From Chloroflexota bacterium (GTDB lineage Bacteria > Chloroflexota > Anaerolineae > Anaerolineales > UBA4823), in NCBI GenBank assembly GCA_020349245.1, contig CP070764.1, positions 1,799,016-1,837,846 of the forward strand: a stretch of 38,831 bases of DNA, read 5' to 3'. The notes under the pieces are model-generated. The model did not search any database, was not told the origin of the DNA, and saw nothing but the letters and a program-made list of their open reading frames with translations. This document shows, in pieces, positions 7,984-16,484 of the stretch (positions within the stretch are counted from its first letter, which is position 1; each line of letters begins with the position of its first letter). Both the position numbers and the translations under genes were made by a program.

Positions 7984-9009
7984 CTACTGACGAAAATCCC
8001 CACTATATTGGTAATTCATCGTCTCTGGCAGGACCTGCCTCAGCAACTGGCTGGTTATCTGGGATTTCACTGCCGGATCAAGTCCCTCTTCACAGCGCAG
8101 CCGGATAATTGAATCCGGATTCATATCGGCTGTATGTGCGCGGATAAAGTCATTCAAGGTATTAATTTGAACTGTGTTCTCGATGATCAAATCTTCCATC
8201 GGTCGTGCGTAAAGCTGGATAAAGTTGATCTTTTGGACCTGCAAATCTCCTGTACTATTCGGAGAAAATTCTATATCATAAAAACCTTTCTGCTCATCGC
8301 GCTCTGCGAACGACGTCCTCTCTGTTGAACCAGGATAAATGACTACAGGAGACATTTTATTACCGACTGCGAAGTCACCCAATATTTGGTTGCGATGAAT
8401 GTGTCCCGAAAGGACAGCCAGGGCGTCTACTGGCAGGTCAGATCTCCTGATCACATCCGCGCCACTTTTGAAAGTGTATCCGGAGGGGCCAACCTTTGCA
8501 CCCTCGACAGTCTGGTGAAAACATAACAATTTTCCACCTCCTTCAATCGTTTTCCAACCCGTTCTTGCTATCAAAGACGGGAATTCGGATCGGACAGAAT
8601 TCCGCTGGCAGGGGAATCCAGATAAGAATAAATTTGAATCCCCGAAGTTGAATTTGAAAGTCCGGGGTTGATCAAAGATAAAAATGCCCGGGTGACTCAA
8701 GAATAGTGAAGACGGCAGAATCGACCGTTCATGGTTTCCAGGGACGATAACCATCGGGATCCCTTCGCTGGCAAATGCAAATATATCTCCATAAACAAGA
8801 TCCACGATCGGCGGAGGAATGCGGGCACGAAAAAACAGATCACCCCCATGGACAATCAAGTCCGGTTTTGATTCCCGGGCGTAATCGAGCACGCGGCGAA
8901 AATTATCAAAAAAATCAGGTCCTCTTCTGCGGCGTTCAACCCTGGGTTTAATTGGATAATCAAATCCGAGATGGGTATCAGCAAATAATACTATACGCAC
9001 AGAAGACAT
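7984..9009 (-). CDS. Mre11/SbcD-like metallophosphoesterase
   Basis: About 341 residues. All calcineurin-like phosphoesterase motifs are present in order: 'FADTHLG' (Asp11, His13), 'HGGDLFF' (Asp57), 'GNHE' (Asn92, His93), 'FHQTVEG' near residue 165 and 'SGHIHR' near 207. The 'DTHLGF', the 'RR..D.F.nF..vl..A' stretch and the C-terminal capping part place it with Mre11/SbcD DNA repair nucleases rather than with general phosphatases. These nucleases usually work with an SbcC/Rad50 ATPase, but none is in this window. ATG at 9009 is preferred over a TTG at 9015. On the minus strand it lies between the PLP decarboxylase upstream and the polytopic membrane gene downstream, and looks like its own unit. 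Confidence 0.86.
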   Translation of the reverse strand: MSSVRIVLFADTHLGFDYPIKPRVERRRRGPDFFDNFRRVLDYARESKPDLIVHGGDLFFRARIPPPIVDLVYGDIFAFASEGIPMVIVPGNHERSILPSSLFLSHPGIFIFDQPRTFKFNFGDSNLFLSGFPCQRNSVRSEFPSLIARTGWKTIEGGGKLLCFHQTVEGAKVGPSGYTFKSGADVIRRSDLPVDALAVLSGHIHRNQILGDFAVGNKMSPVVIYPGSTERTSFAERDEQKGFYDIEFSPNSTGDLQVQKINFIQLYARPMEDLIIENTVQINTLNDFIRAHTADMNPDSIIRLRCEEGLDPAVKSQITSQLLRQVLPETMNYQYSGDFRQ

Positions 9010-9072
9010 ATGCAATATATCCTTGAGGGTTGATTTATCCTTTTCCTTTCAGAGATGATCGAAGTAATCAAA

Positions 9073-10575
9073 TCACTCGTTATGCCGGTCCTTCATCAGG
9101 TCTTTTGAGATCTGCTCTCCAAGTTTTACCACTTCTCCAACCAAGATCTCAAAATCAGAGAATGCGCTGCGGTGATTGGTAATGGCGACGTGGAGCGCGA
9201 ATCGCCCCTTGATGCGCGTCCCAGATACTACTGCAATCCCACTTTCCTGGAGTTCAGCCATGATCTCCTGGTTAAGTTTATCCATTCGCCCTTCTGAAAA
9301 TTCCGGCGAGAAATATCGGAAGCAAACCACATTCAGGGAAACCGGGGCCATCAATTCCAGCTGCTTACTGTCCCTGATCTGGTCTGCCAAGAACTTGGCC
9401 TGGTTTATGTTTTGTTCAATCAAACGGCCAATCTTACGGCTACCATGTTCCTTGATCGACATCCAGGCTTTCAACGCCTGAAAATTCCGGGAGAGCTGGA
9501 AGCCATAATCTGTCAACCAAGGCAAATCACCACTGGTCATACCCTTCTCACTAGCTGCTCTCTCCAGGTATGCTGGTCTTAGAAAAAAAGCATCTTTGTG
9601 AAGCGCTGCATTGCGAACTAAAACACAGCCAATGTCATATTGCAGGTACATCCATTTGTGGAGATCTATGGCCAGCGAATCTGCCCTTTCCATGCCGACC
9701 ACTGCATTTTTAGATGAGGTCAAGGCCGCCCAGGCACCAAAAGCACCATCAACGTGGAACCAGAGATCCTCTTCGCTGCAGAAATCAGCCAACCTACCAA
9801 GATCGTCAAACGCAGCGGTGTTCGTCGTTCCAGCAGCACCGATAACACAAAATGGTTCCTTACCAGATTCTCGATCCTTGTGCACTGCTGCGACCAGGTC
9901 GGGGATATTCATCTGAAAATCGTGGTCCACGGGAATCCGGCGCAGGGCTTGGTTCCCCAGGCCTATGATCTCGATCGCTTTTTGAATCGAGCTGTGAATT
10001 TCCTCAGAAGCGTACAAAACCATCTGTTTTGCACCAGATTTGATCCCTTCAGAGCGAAGATCGTAGCCTGCTTTCGCATTTCGGGCGACAATCAGGGCGA
10101 TTAAATTCGCCGCAGAACAACCGCTTGTTAATAAACCACTGGCAGATACCGGGTATCCCAGCATCTCTTTGATCCATGTGAGCACCTGCTTCTCCACATG
10201 GTTAGCACTGTGGTGGTCCATATCTCCAGCGTTGGTATTCATTACAGCAGCTAAGAATTCAGCCATCGCACCCAAAACAGTCCCCGTTCCAAAAACCCAT
10301 CCCCAGAAGCGCGGGTGAATATTACCGATTGGATACGGGAGTACGTACTCAAGAAATTCTTCATAGATATCTTCGGCAGTTTGAGATTCGCGGGGTAAAT
10401 CTGCAATAAAGAAACGCTTAATTTCCTCCGGCGCTCGCTGCCATGCAGGTCGTTCTCTTATGCTCTCAAGATAATCCAACATGTCATCTACCATTCTATG
10501 ACCCAGCTTCCGAAAGGAATCCCAATCATCTGGATCCAGCGTCTCATGTGGAAGGATTTGACTTACCTTGTACAT
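9073..10575 (-). CDS. Group II pyridoxal-phosphate-dependent decarboxylase
   Basis: 500 residues, the usual length of aromatic-amino-acid/glutamate decarboxylases. The PLP-lysine is Lys307 in 'SLAIDLHKWMY'. Asp276 in 'FHVDGAFGAW' contacts the pyridine nitrogen, and His194 in 'SEEIHSS' stacks on the ring. 'IHPRFWGWVFGTGT' and 'NHVEKQVLTWIKEMLG' are family hallmarks of the tyrosine/tryptophan/DOPA decarboxylase side. Enzymes of this kind release CO2 from an L-amino acid to give an amine; the actual substrate cannot be read here. GAGGAG precedes the ATG. Nothing next to it (no amine antiporter or oxidase) narrows the substrate. Confidence 0.93.
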   Translation of the reverse strand: MYKVSQILPHETLDPDDWDSFRKLGHRMVDDMLDYLESIRERPAWQRAPEEIKRFFIADLPRESQTAEDIYEEFLEYVLPYPIGNIHPRFWGWVFGTGTVLGAMAEFLAAVMNTNAGDMDHHSANHVEKQVLTWIKEMLGYPVSASGLLTSGCSAANLIALIVARNAKAGYDLRSEGIKSGAKQMVLYASEEIHSSIQKAIEIIGLGNQALRRIPVDHDFQMNIPDLVAAVHKDRESGKEPFCVIGAAGTTNTAAFDDLGRLADFCSEEDLWFHVDGAFGAWAALTSSKNAVVGMERADSLAIDLHKWMYLQYDIGCVLVRNAALHKDAFFLRPAYLERAASEKGMTSGDLPWLTDYGFQLSRNFQALKAWMSIKEHGSRKIGRLIEQNINQAKFLADQIRDSKQLELMAPVSLNVVCFRYFSPEFSEGRMDKLNQEIMAELQESGIAVVSGTRIKGRFALHVAITNHRSAFSDFEILVGEVVKLGEQISKDLMKDRHNE

Positions 10576-10635
10576 TCTATACTCCTCTGCAGATCTAATG
10601 CTGGATTAAAGGTAGTACCTGGATTCAAGAATCGC

Positions 10636-11034
10636 TTATTTCAAAAGATATTTTGTTCGAGTGATAACTAAAAGAAACATCAAACCCCCAGCGAGAATCA
10701 GAATGATAAAATCGAAAACTCCAAACTCATCGGTTAATGTCAAGAATATATTTACAGAGAGAACTATCAATCCGAAATAATAATATAATCGCACGCCTTG
10801 ACCAACACCCCAGGCAATCCAGATTAACACTGCAGCGTTTATGAACATCAGGACTTCCACAAGAAGCATGGTCGGGTCAGATGTGCCTGCCGTGCCATCG
10901 TTCAACCTCGATAAGCTGAATACACCGAAGACTAGCCAGATGATCCCCAAGAGCACAAACAGCCACCGGGCAGCATATACTGCAGCTGGTTTTGCATATG
11001 CCTGTTCAGATGACTTGTGCTCTGGATTATCCAT
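10636..11034 (-). CDS. Small four-helix membrane protein, unknown function
   Basis: 132 residues. A polar N-terminus of about 20 residues is followed by four hydrophobic segments: 'AARWLFVLLGIIWLVFGVFSL', 'TMLLVEVLMFINAAVLIWIAWGV', 'LYYYFGLIVLSVNIFLTL' and 'FDFIILILAGGLMFLLVI'. It ends in a short basic tail. AAGGAGG is well placed before the ATG. I see no conserved functional residue. It sits just upstream of the PLP decarboxylase on the same strand, with a gap of about 60 bases, and may be transcribed with it. Confidence 0.75.
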   Translation of the reverse strand: MDNPEHKSSEQAYAKPAAVYAARWLFVLLGIIWLVFGVFSLSRLNDGTAGTSDPTMLLVEVLMFINAAVLIWIAWGVGQGVRLYYYFGLIVLSVNIFLTLTDEFGVFDFIILILAGGLMFLLVITRTKYLLK

Positions 11035-11097
11035 AAAGGCCTCCTTTATTGAAATCCAGGGTTCGGGATTTTGATTCTACCAAGACTCTGCCACAGT

Positions 11098-11712
11098 TCA
11101 TTTCATGGATTGAATCCTAAGCTTCACCTGGGCGATAGCCTTTTGATAATTATGATCTTCAGCTTCCGAATTAATCTTTATTATTTTCGATTCTTCAATC
11201 TCCCCCAACCAATCCTCCAGCAGGTCTTCAATCGCAGCCATATCTTCGACCAGAGCGATCGATACCTCACGACCTCGAGAATTAAATCGCTCTGCAACTC
11301 TTCCAATTGATGCCCCCAACCAGATATAAATGTCAGGGGGCGGTAACATCTCTCTTATTAACAGGTAGGTTCTCTGGCAAAGGTAGAATTCATTTTCGTT
11401 CAGGTAACCTTTCTGGTAAAAAAGCTTCGTGAAGACATGGTAATCCTGGTCTAATCCACCATCATGAACACCCGTCTTAATTCCTTGGCGAACAACCTTC
11501 TCTTGATCCAAGCGGAAGAGTAAAAAATCTATCTGGTTTGCTAAGGCAAAACGCTGCCTATCTTGGAAGAAGAGTTTCTGAAATGGACGCTTTTCGTTCT
11601 CTTCTAACTCCTGAATAAAACCCGTAGCCTGACAAAGGTTTTTAACCAGGGTCGTCTTGCCAACCCCCGTGTTTCCCACTACTGATATCAACTTGCCCAA
11701 GATTAACCTCAC
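11098..11712 (-). CDS. Deoxynucleoside-kinase-like P-loop protein
   Basis: 204 residues with the fold and order of deoxynucleoside kinases. There is a P-loop 'GNTGVGKTTL' at about 13-22, a Glu/Asn region 'LEENEKRPF', a base-binding helix 'RFALANQIDFLLFR', then 'DIYIWLGASIGRVAERFNSRGRE', which contains the Arg-rich lid. Such kinases phosphorylate deoxynucleosides for salvage, with ATP as donor. The usual D/E-R-S motif after the third strand reads 'HDGGLDQD' here, so its Arg is missing; substrate or activity may differ. The listed start is a GTG without a good ribosome site. TTG at 11700 (after GAGG) is an alternative that leaves the P-loop intact. Confidence 0.75.
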   Translation of the reverse strand: MRLILGKLISVVGNTGVGKTTLVKNLCQATGFIQELEENEKRPFQKLFFQDRQRFALANQIDFLLFRLDQEKVVRQGIKTGVHDGGLDQDYHVFTKLFYQKGYLNENEFYLCQRTYLLIREMLPPPDIYIWLGASIGRVAERFNSRGREVSIALVEDMAAIEDLLEDWLGEIEESKIIKINSEAEDHNYQKAIAQVKLRIQSMK

Positions 11713-11790
11713 GAAAAGATAACTGGCGATAATCAGTGCAATTTTGGTGGTATTTAGATACCTATTGGATTTAATTAAACCAGATTTGGA

Positions 11791-12675
11791 TTAAAAATAG
11801 GCTTCCAACCAGGAGTTGATCGGCTTTAAATCGATGCCATCTGCAATTTCTATCAATTCATCCGTCGAACGCCAGGCATCCAGTCCGATAGATTCAGGCA
11901 TATCCGCCTGCAAACGAAAGTATTGATTTTTCAGTATCTGCCGACACTGGTAATCAGCAACTTCACCACCGCCATCCATAACCATGTTGACCAGGTTTAA
12001 ACCCCATTGATACAGGCCCCAATCTCCATCCTTTTCATCCAACCAGCGTGGGTTGTTGCCTGTACCGAGGGACAAGAGGCGTATATCCAGGAATCCCTCG
12101 TGAAAAGCCTGGGCAAGAGCACACATCGAAGGGTTAATCGCACTCACCCCGCCATCGACGTAACCCTGGTAGATGGGGAAATAAAGCGGAGCCGCTGCTG
12201 AACGGATGATTACATCCACCAATCTCTCTTCGCTATCTCCCCTAGAATCTGGATAATTGTGAAAAAATTTTGGTTTCCAGCGAGGGGGATCCCGGGTTTC
12301 ATCTTTAAGATCAAACGTGGCAATCAACAACTTTTTCTCCAGCTCACCCAAAGTCGTCTCACCGATTACCCTGTCGAGCAGCGATTTCAGGTTTTCTATC
12401 GAATAATCAGCGCCGAATATGTATTTCAAATCCCGCAAGTCATCCCAAAGGGAATCAGCAAAAACCTCTCTCCCAAACCCCTGGTACATTTGGCGTAAAA
12501 ATCTCGGATCAAAGCCGAACGCATAACCTGCAGCTAACACGGCTCCAGTCGAACTTCCCGCGTAGAGGTCAAATTCCTTTACAACCCCGGGGTGATAGAT
12601 GTCCAACCGCTCTAGAATGCGGGCAGGTATTATCCCCCGGATTCCACCACCATCGATGGATAATATCTTGTACAT
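11791..12675 (-). CDS. Patatin-like phospholipase
   Basis: 294 residues with all patatin catalytic features. The oxyanion loop is 'DGGGIRG' (8-14), the nucleophile elbow is 'GSSTG' with Ser42, and the catalytic Asp174 is in 'VDGG'. These enzymes hydrolyse acyl esters of phospholipids or other lipids with a Ser-Asp dyad. The N-terminus 'MYKILSIDGGGIRG' is close to the short CBASS/plant-patatin-like group. No signal peptide is visible, so it should be cytosolic or act at the inner membrane face. GGAGG lies before the ATG. I see no cGAS-like synthase or other CBASS partner next to it, so a housekeeping or lipid-turnover role is the simpler reading. Confidence 0.9.
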   Translation of the reverse strand: MYKILSIDGGGIRGIIPARILERLDIYHPGVVKEFDLYAGSSTGAVLAAGYAFGFDPRFLRQMYQGFGREVFADSLWDDLRDLKYIFGADYSIENLKSLLDRVIGETTLGELEKKLLIATFDLKDETRDPPRWKPKFFHNYPDSRGDSEERLVDVIIRSAAAPLYFPIYQGYVDGGVSAINPSMCALAQAFHEGFLDIRLLSLGTGNNPRWLDEKDGDWGLYQWGLNLVNMVMDGGGEVADYQCRQILKNQYFRLQADMPESIGLDAWRSTDELIEIADGIDLKPINSWLEAYF

Positions 12676-12883
12676 GGGGACCTCCTAAGGTGATCAATCC
12701 AAAACGGATCCCTTTCCGATAAAAATGGCGATGCACGATTCGTGCCCAAACACAGCATTTGACAGTATTTACAAAATTTGTAGAAGAAATCATCTATAAT
12801 CAATGATACGGAACAAATCTACTGCGATAGACGTTTTTATAGCGATATAATCAGCCACCGATATTGCTCGAGAGTGATTCTTC

Positions 12884-14170
12884 ATGCAAAAAACCAGCGT
12901 AATACTGATTGGATTTCTCTTCATCTACTCCACCGCAGCCTGTGTACAAATTCCAGCAAGTCAAACCCAGGAGTTTCCCACGGCTTCAATCGTGATCGAG
13001 GATTCTCCCACTCCACAGCCAACCGATACACCGCAGCTTCTGCCCACAGATGCGGAGCCCACACCCACACAGGAGCTGACCCAATCCAGGGAATTCATCA
13101 GCGTCCCTGCAACAGATCTGTTCAATAAAATAATTTTTGTTGACCCGCTCAATCCTCAACGCATGGCTTATTGCGCACCTGGTGAGATCCGACTCAGCCA
13201 GGATAGCGGTCGAACGTGGCCGGATTCCATTTCCACCCAAGGAATCACACAGATCGCTGCACAATCTGGCTACACCATATTCGATCAAGATTCAGCTTGT
13301 CATTCGGTAACGTTGGATTCGAACTACCCAGACAGTTTTTACACAGTTTTCATCACCGCAATGGAAGCCTACGGTGCCCCACCGGTTTTCTATATGGGTT
13401 TTTTGACAACGGACCGAGGACAGAATTGGCAATTCGTGCAGGCCCCAAACCAGACATCTATAGAAGATTTTGGGGGATTCTGGAACCTCTATGGAAACTC
13501 TGTCGAAGTTCTCTACTCAAATACGGCCAGTTCCAACGAAGTCACCATAAATTTATTGTCCCAAGAAACTATAGACGGCGGGAATACCTGGGACTCAGAG
13601 ACACTTCGCTGCGCGGATTCCAACGCCTGTCTTCGCTGGGGGCCAGCGCCATCCAATATCCCAGGGATGGGATCACCGCTGCCACAGAGTGTTTTGATCT
13701 CAAAAGATGCAGGGCAAAACTGGTCTAGAGTTGACCCAATGGTTGAATTGCGAGCACCGTCTCCTAATCAGCTGGTGGAGCTCCCGGATGAATCATGGAT
13801 GATCATCTCTGGTTCTATTGAGCTCTCGGCCTCTGGTGGAGGAACTTCTCCGGTACGGATTTCTAAGGACGACGGCCTCACTTGGCAGGATATCGAACTG
13901 CCTCCCATCTCATCCGATGTCTCTCAATTCAACTATTACCCCGGGCTGCAAATCCTCCCGGATGGTTCATTCCTCTCCCAAGGAACGGAGAGCAGCGTAT
14001 GGTATTGGTTGTCCCCTGAACTTATTAATTGGTGCCTTATCGAATCAAATAAATTGCCCAATTTCCCAGTTTACTTGCAGACAGCAGCAGACGAGCTGTT
14101 ATGGGTTGACCCTCAAAATTATGAGGTAATCAGTATTCCAATCGCAGCAGTCAAATGCGGGATCAACTGA
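12884..14170 (+). CDS. Lipoprotein with Asp-box (BNR) repeats, sialidase-like propeller
   Basis: 428 residues. It has a signal peptide with lipobox 'STAAC' (Cys at about 20), then a Pro/Thr-rich linker of about 45 residues that would hold the domain off the membrane. The rest looks like a beta-propeller with Asp-box motifs: 'SQDSGRTW', 'TTDRGQNW', 'SKDAGQNW' and 'SKDDGLTW' (S-x-D-x-G-x-x-W). Asp boxes occur in sialidases, photosystem assembly factor Ycf48-like proteins and many secreted propellers. The catalytic Arg triad of true sialidases is not evident, so a binding or structural role is as likely. The ribosome site is weak. It is divergent from the patatin gene. Confidence 0.82.
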   Translation: MQKTSVILIGFLFIYSTAACVQIPASQTQEFPTASIVIEDSPTPQPTDTPQLLPTDAEPTPTQELTQSREFISVPATDLFNKIIFVDPLNPQRMAYCAPGEIRLSQDSGRTWPDSISTQGITQIAAQSGYTIFDQDSACHSVTLDSNYPDSFYTVFITAMEAYGAPPVFYMGFLTTDRGQNWQFVQAPNQTSIEDFGGFWNLYGNSVEVLYSNTASSNEVTINLLSQETIDGGNTWDSETLRCADSNACLRWGPAPSNIPGMGSPLPQSVLISKDAGQNWSRVDPMVELRAPSPNQLVELPDESWMIISGSIELSASGGGTSPVRISKDDGLTWQDIELPPISSDVSQFNYYPGLQILPDGSFLSQGTESSVWYWLSPELINWCLIESNKLPNFPVYLQTAADELLWVDPQNYEVISIPIAAVKCGIN

Positions 14171-14593
14171 TTCATAACAATTAATTTCCTTTCGATAACG
14201 TTTTTTCGAACCGATCTATTGAGCTAGATAAATCCACATTCACAAGTGGCTTTTTCGTTGAATTCACTACGAGTTGAATACAGTGGTATTGGGGCTTTAA
14301 TTGTTAATGTTCTCTCGATCGATCATAAAAGTTTCAACATATTTGTCGTAAAACACATCCGGCTTGCCAACCGTTTTCCAGCGCAAGCGATCACCAATCC
14401 GGAGAAGGTCGAGTTCAATACGTTGAAATACCATTCAAAATTAACGAAATAGGCATGCTCAGATTTCCAAAACATTTTTCAATCTTTCATTTCACCGACG
14501 AACCCTTTTGAAGCTTTTTCCCGCAACTCACCTGTGATCCAAGTGTTTTATCTGAATGGATGAATCCATCTCAAACGAATAAAGGAGAATAAA
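14171..14593. other. 423-base gap with a possible small gene or gene remnant on the minus strand
   Basis: The plus strand shows only a weak hairpin (14234-14237 with 14246-14249) followed by a five-T run, a possible end signal for the Asp-box lipoprotein gene. The minus strand carries a 45-codon frame (listed separately) and further open, charged stretches such as 14479-14547. The right end has a good ribosome site (AAAGGAG) for the gene at 14594. Confidence 0.45.
14297..14434 (-). CDS. Small hypothetical protein (45 aa) or gene remnant
   Basis: A short frame from ATG (14434-14432) to TAA. Its translation has a protein-like, strongly charged pattern with 'RIELDLLRIGDRLRWK', 'GKPDVFYDKYVETFM' and 'IDRENINN'. 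First codon positions are purine-rich, as in real genes. The longer plus-strand frame over the same bases (14246-14452) reads like the antisense of this one. No ribosome site precedes the ATG, and an in-frame stop lies immediately before it, so it may be the tail of a decayed gene whose upstream part is frameshifted. I do not recognise the family. Confidence 0.35.
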   Translation of the reverse strand: MVFQRIELDLLRIGDRLRWKTVGKPDVFYDKYVETFMIDRENINN

Positions 14594-15223
14594 ATGACAT
14601 TTCAAATTATCTGCACTGCGATCATAGCCCTGATCATTGGGGTCCTGGCGCTTTTGGCGGGATATCGCTTGTTCTTGTTCTTGCTACCTATCTGGGGTTT
14701 TTTTGGTGGCTTTGCGATGGGCGCACATGCGACTGCACTCCTTCTCGGACAAGGTTTCCTGGCAACCGTGACTGGATGGATTGTCGGCTTTGTTGCAGGT
14801 TTGGTCTTCGCTGTCCTCTCCTATTTGATATATATCGTTGGGGTTGCCTTGTTGTCCGCAGCATTTGGTTATTTCCTCGGTGCCGGGATAATGCTCCTCT
14901 TCCTGGATCCTGGCTTGATTGTGACGCTTGTCGGGTTGGCTGGTGCCGTCATGATGGCATTCATTGTCATCGCCCTAAATATTCAAAAACCGGTCTTGGA
15001 GTTTATCACCTCCTTCGGGGGAGCAACAGCGGTAATGACTGGCGTATTACTCCTGTTCGGCCGGATTCAATTCGAATCATTGGGTGAAAATCCAGTTCAG
15101 CTTGTACTCCAGGATTCAATTTTTTGGTTAATTGTCTGGCTAGTATTGGGGTTTGCTGGATTTGCCATTCAAATCGCCTCCAACAGGACATATGTGATCG
15201 AAGCCCCTGAAAACCGGATATAA
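14594..15223 (+). CDS. DUF4203-like polytopic membrane protein
   Basis: 209 residues with seven to eight hydrophobic segments separated by very short loops, rich in Gly and Ala ('GFFGGFAMGAHATALLLG', 'GWIVGFVAGLVFAVLSYLIY', 'SAAFGYFLGAGIMLLF'). This glycine-rich layout resembles TM7SF3/TM198-like DUF4203 proteins. The C-terminus is a short polar tail. AAAGGAG lies before the ATG and a strong terminator follows the stop, so it is a single-gene unit. No transport or catalytic residues are evident. Confidence 0.75.
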   Translation: MTFQIICTAIIALIIGVLALLAGYRLFLFLLPIWGFFGGFAMGAHATALLLGQGFLATVTGWIVGFVAGLVFAVLSYLIYIVGVALLSAAFGYFLGAGIMLLFLDPGLIVTLVGLAGAVMMAFIVIALNIQKPVLEFITSFGGATAVMTGVLLLFGRIQFESLGENPVQLVLQDSIFWLIVWLVLGFAGFAIQIASNRTYVIEAPENRI

Positions 15224-15249
15224 ATAACTAAACAGCTGATTTGATTAAG

Positions 15250-15284
15250 ACCGGCACCCGAATCTTGGGAGGTGTGCCGGTTTT
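15250..15284 (+). terminator. Terminator of the DUF4203-like gene
   Basis: Inverted repeat ACCGGCAC (15250-15257) with GTGCCGGT (15274-15281), followed by TTTTC, about 26 bases after the stop codon at 15223. Confidence 0.85.
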
Positions 15285-15356
15285 CATTATCTGCTGACAA
15301 AATTCGTGCACAGTCAGCCTCAATTTTCATTATGCCGGTGAAGGAGAATTTTCCAG

Positions 15357-16370
15357 GTGAATAAGAAAACATCTATAGCAATCGCAGGCTTGGGTTTGAT
15401 GGCGCAATTCCACATCCCTGAAATCCTCAAGCAAAAAGATTCAACGGAAGTCGTTGTGGTGTGTGAGCCATCAAGGCCAGTATATGAAGAATCTCGCAAA
15501 CTATTTCTCGACGCAGGGGTGAAACCACCCCCGAACGAACCAGATTTCAACCGGATGCTCTCCCAATACGCGGAAAATTTGGAGGCAGTATTTATCATCA
15601 CCCCGCATGTCTACCATTTTGACCAGGCAAAAGCCTCGCTTGAAACTGGCTTGGATGTTTTGCTCGAAAAACCGATGGTGATGACGCCAGAAGAAGCACA
15701 GCTGCTAATTGATGTTACTAGAAAATCTGGGAAACTGTTGGTAATCGCCTTCCAGGGCAGTTTATCCCCTCAAATCCGAACTGCCGTCAAACTCCTGCAA
15801 TCAGGAGCGCTCGGGAAGCTGCAGAGCATTTCGGCGACAGTATGGCAAGATTGGGGAGAAAAAACCGCAGGGACCTGGCGTCAAGATCCTGAAATGTCAG
15901 GTGGTGGTTTCCTTTTTGACACCGGCGCCCATATGCTCAATACCGTCGCAGACCTGGCGGGTGAAGAATTCACTGAGGTGTCAGCCTGGTTTAGAAATAA
16001 CGGCCGTCGTGTCGAAACCCAGGCAGCCATCATCGCTCGTCTGGCCTCCGAGGCCTTGGTTACACTGCACGCCACGGGCGATACAATACCTTCCTGCAAT
16101 TCAGAAATCTTTGCCTATTACTCAAAGGCGATAATCCGTTCCGGCATTTGGGGTGAGTGCTTAGAAATCCAGTACTCAGGTGAAGAGTCTTTCAGCTCAG
16201 TGGAATTTCCTGATTCTCAAGGCGTTTGGGAACAATTCCTGGCCATTCGCAAAGGTGAAATGGAAAACTCCTCGCCACCGGAAAAAGGTCTCCGCATGGC
16301 CTGCCTTTACCAAGCAATAAAAGAATCTGCACTTTCAGGCGGGATAGTTGTTCCGGTAAAAAATTCCTGA
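15357..16370 (+). CDS. Gfo/Idh/MocA family oxidoreductase
   Basis: 337 residues, typical length. The N-terminal Rossmann motif is 'AGLGLMAQFH' (10-19). The cofactor/substrate motif 'EKPMVM' starts at about 104, and the C-terminal domain has 'GGGFLFDTGAHMLN', which carries the Asp and His expected at the active site. These enzymes oxidise or reduce sugars, inositols or their derivatives with NAD(P). The specific substrate is not clear; no sugar transporter or other sugar gene lies next to it. The start is GTG with AAGGAG about 9 bases upstream, directly after the terminator of the previous gene. Confidence 0.9.
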   Translation: MNKKTSIAIAGLGLMAQFHIPEILKQKDSTEVVVVCEPSRPVYEESRKLFLDAGVKPPPNEPDFNRMLSQYAENLEAVFIITPHVYHFDQAKASLETGLDVLLEKPMVMTPEEAQLLIDVTRKSGKLLVIAFQGSLSPQIRTAVKLLQSGALGKLQSISATVWQDWGEKTAGTWRQDPEMSGGGFLFDTGAHMLNTVADLAGEEFTEVSAWFRNNGRRVETQAAIIARLASEALVTLHATGDTIPSCNSEIFAYYSKAIIRSGIWGECLEIQYSGEESFSSVEFPDSQGVWEQFLAIRKGEMENSSPPEKGLRMACLYQAIKESALSGGIVVPVKNS

Positions 16371-16484
16371 TGCCTACTTCATGCGATCGGGATCGACCTA
16401 GAATTATTAATGAGAATTTATCTCCTCCAATTAATTCCACCGAAGATTTGAATATTGCACAACCATCCCGGTATAATCAAAATC

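Noticed and set aside
11791..12675. Patatin as a CBASS effector
   Set aside because: No cGAS/DncV-like synthase or ubiquitin-like accessory gene is adjacent; neighbours are unrelated, so a defence role is not supported.
12759..12800. TTGACA and TATAAT upstream of the Asp-box lipoprotein
   Set aside because: The two hexamers are 30 bases apart, too far for a sigma-70 promoter.
13216..13728. 170-codon plus frame inside the Asp-box lipoprotein gene
   Set aside because: Out-of-frame shadow; the main frame has a signal peptide and Asp-box motifs.
14246..14452. 68-codon plus-strand frame in the gap after the Asp-box lipoprotein
   Set aside because: No ribosome site, and the amino-acid pattern looks like the antisense of a more protein-like minus-strand frame at 14297-14434.
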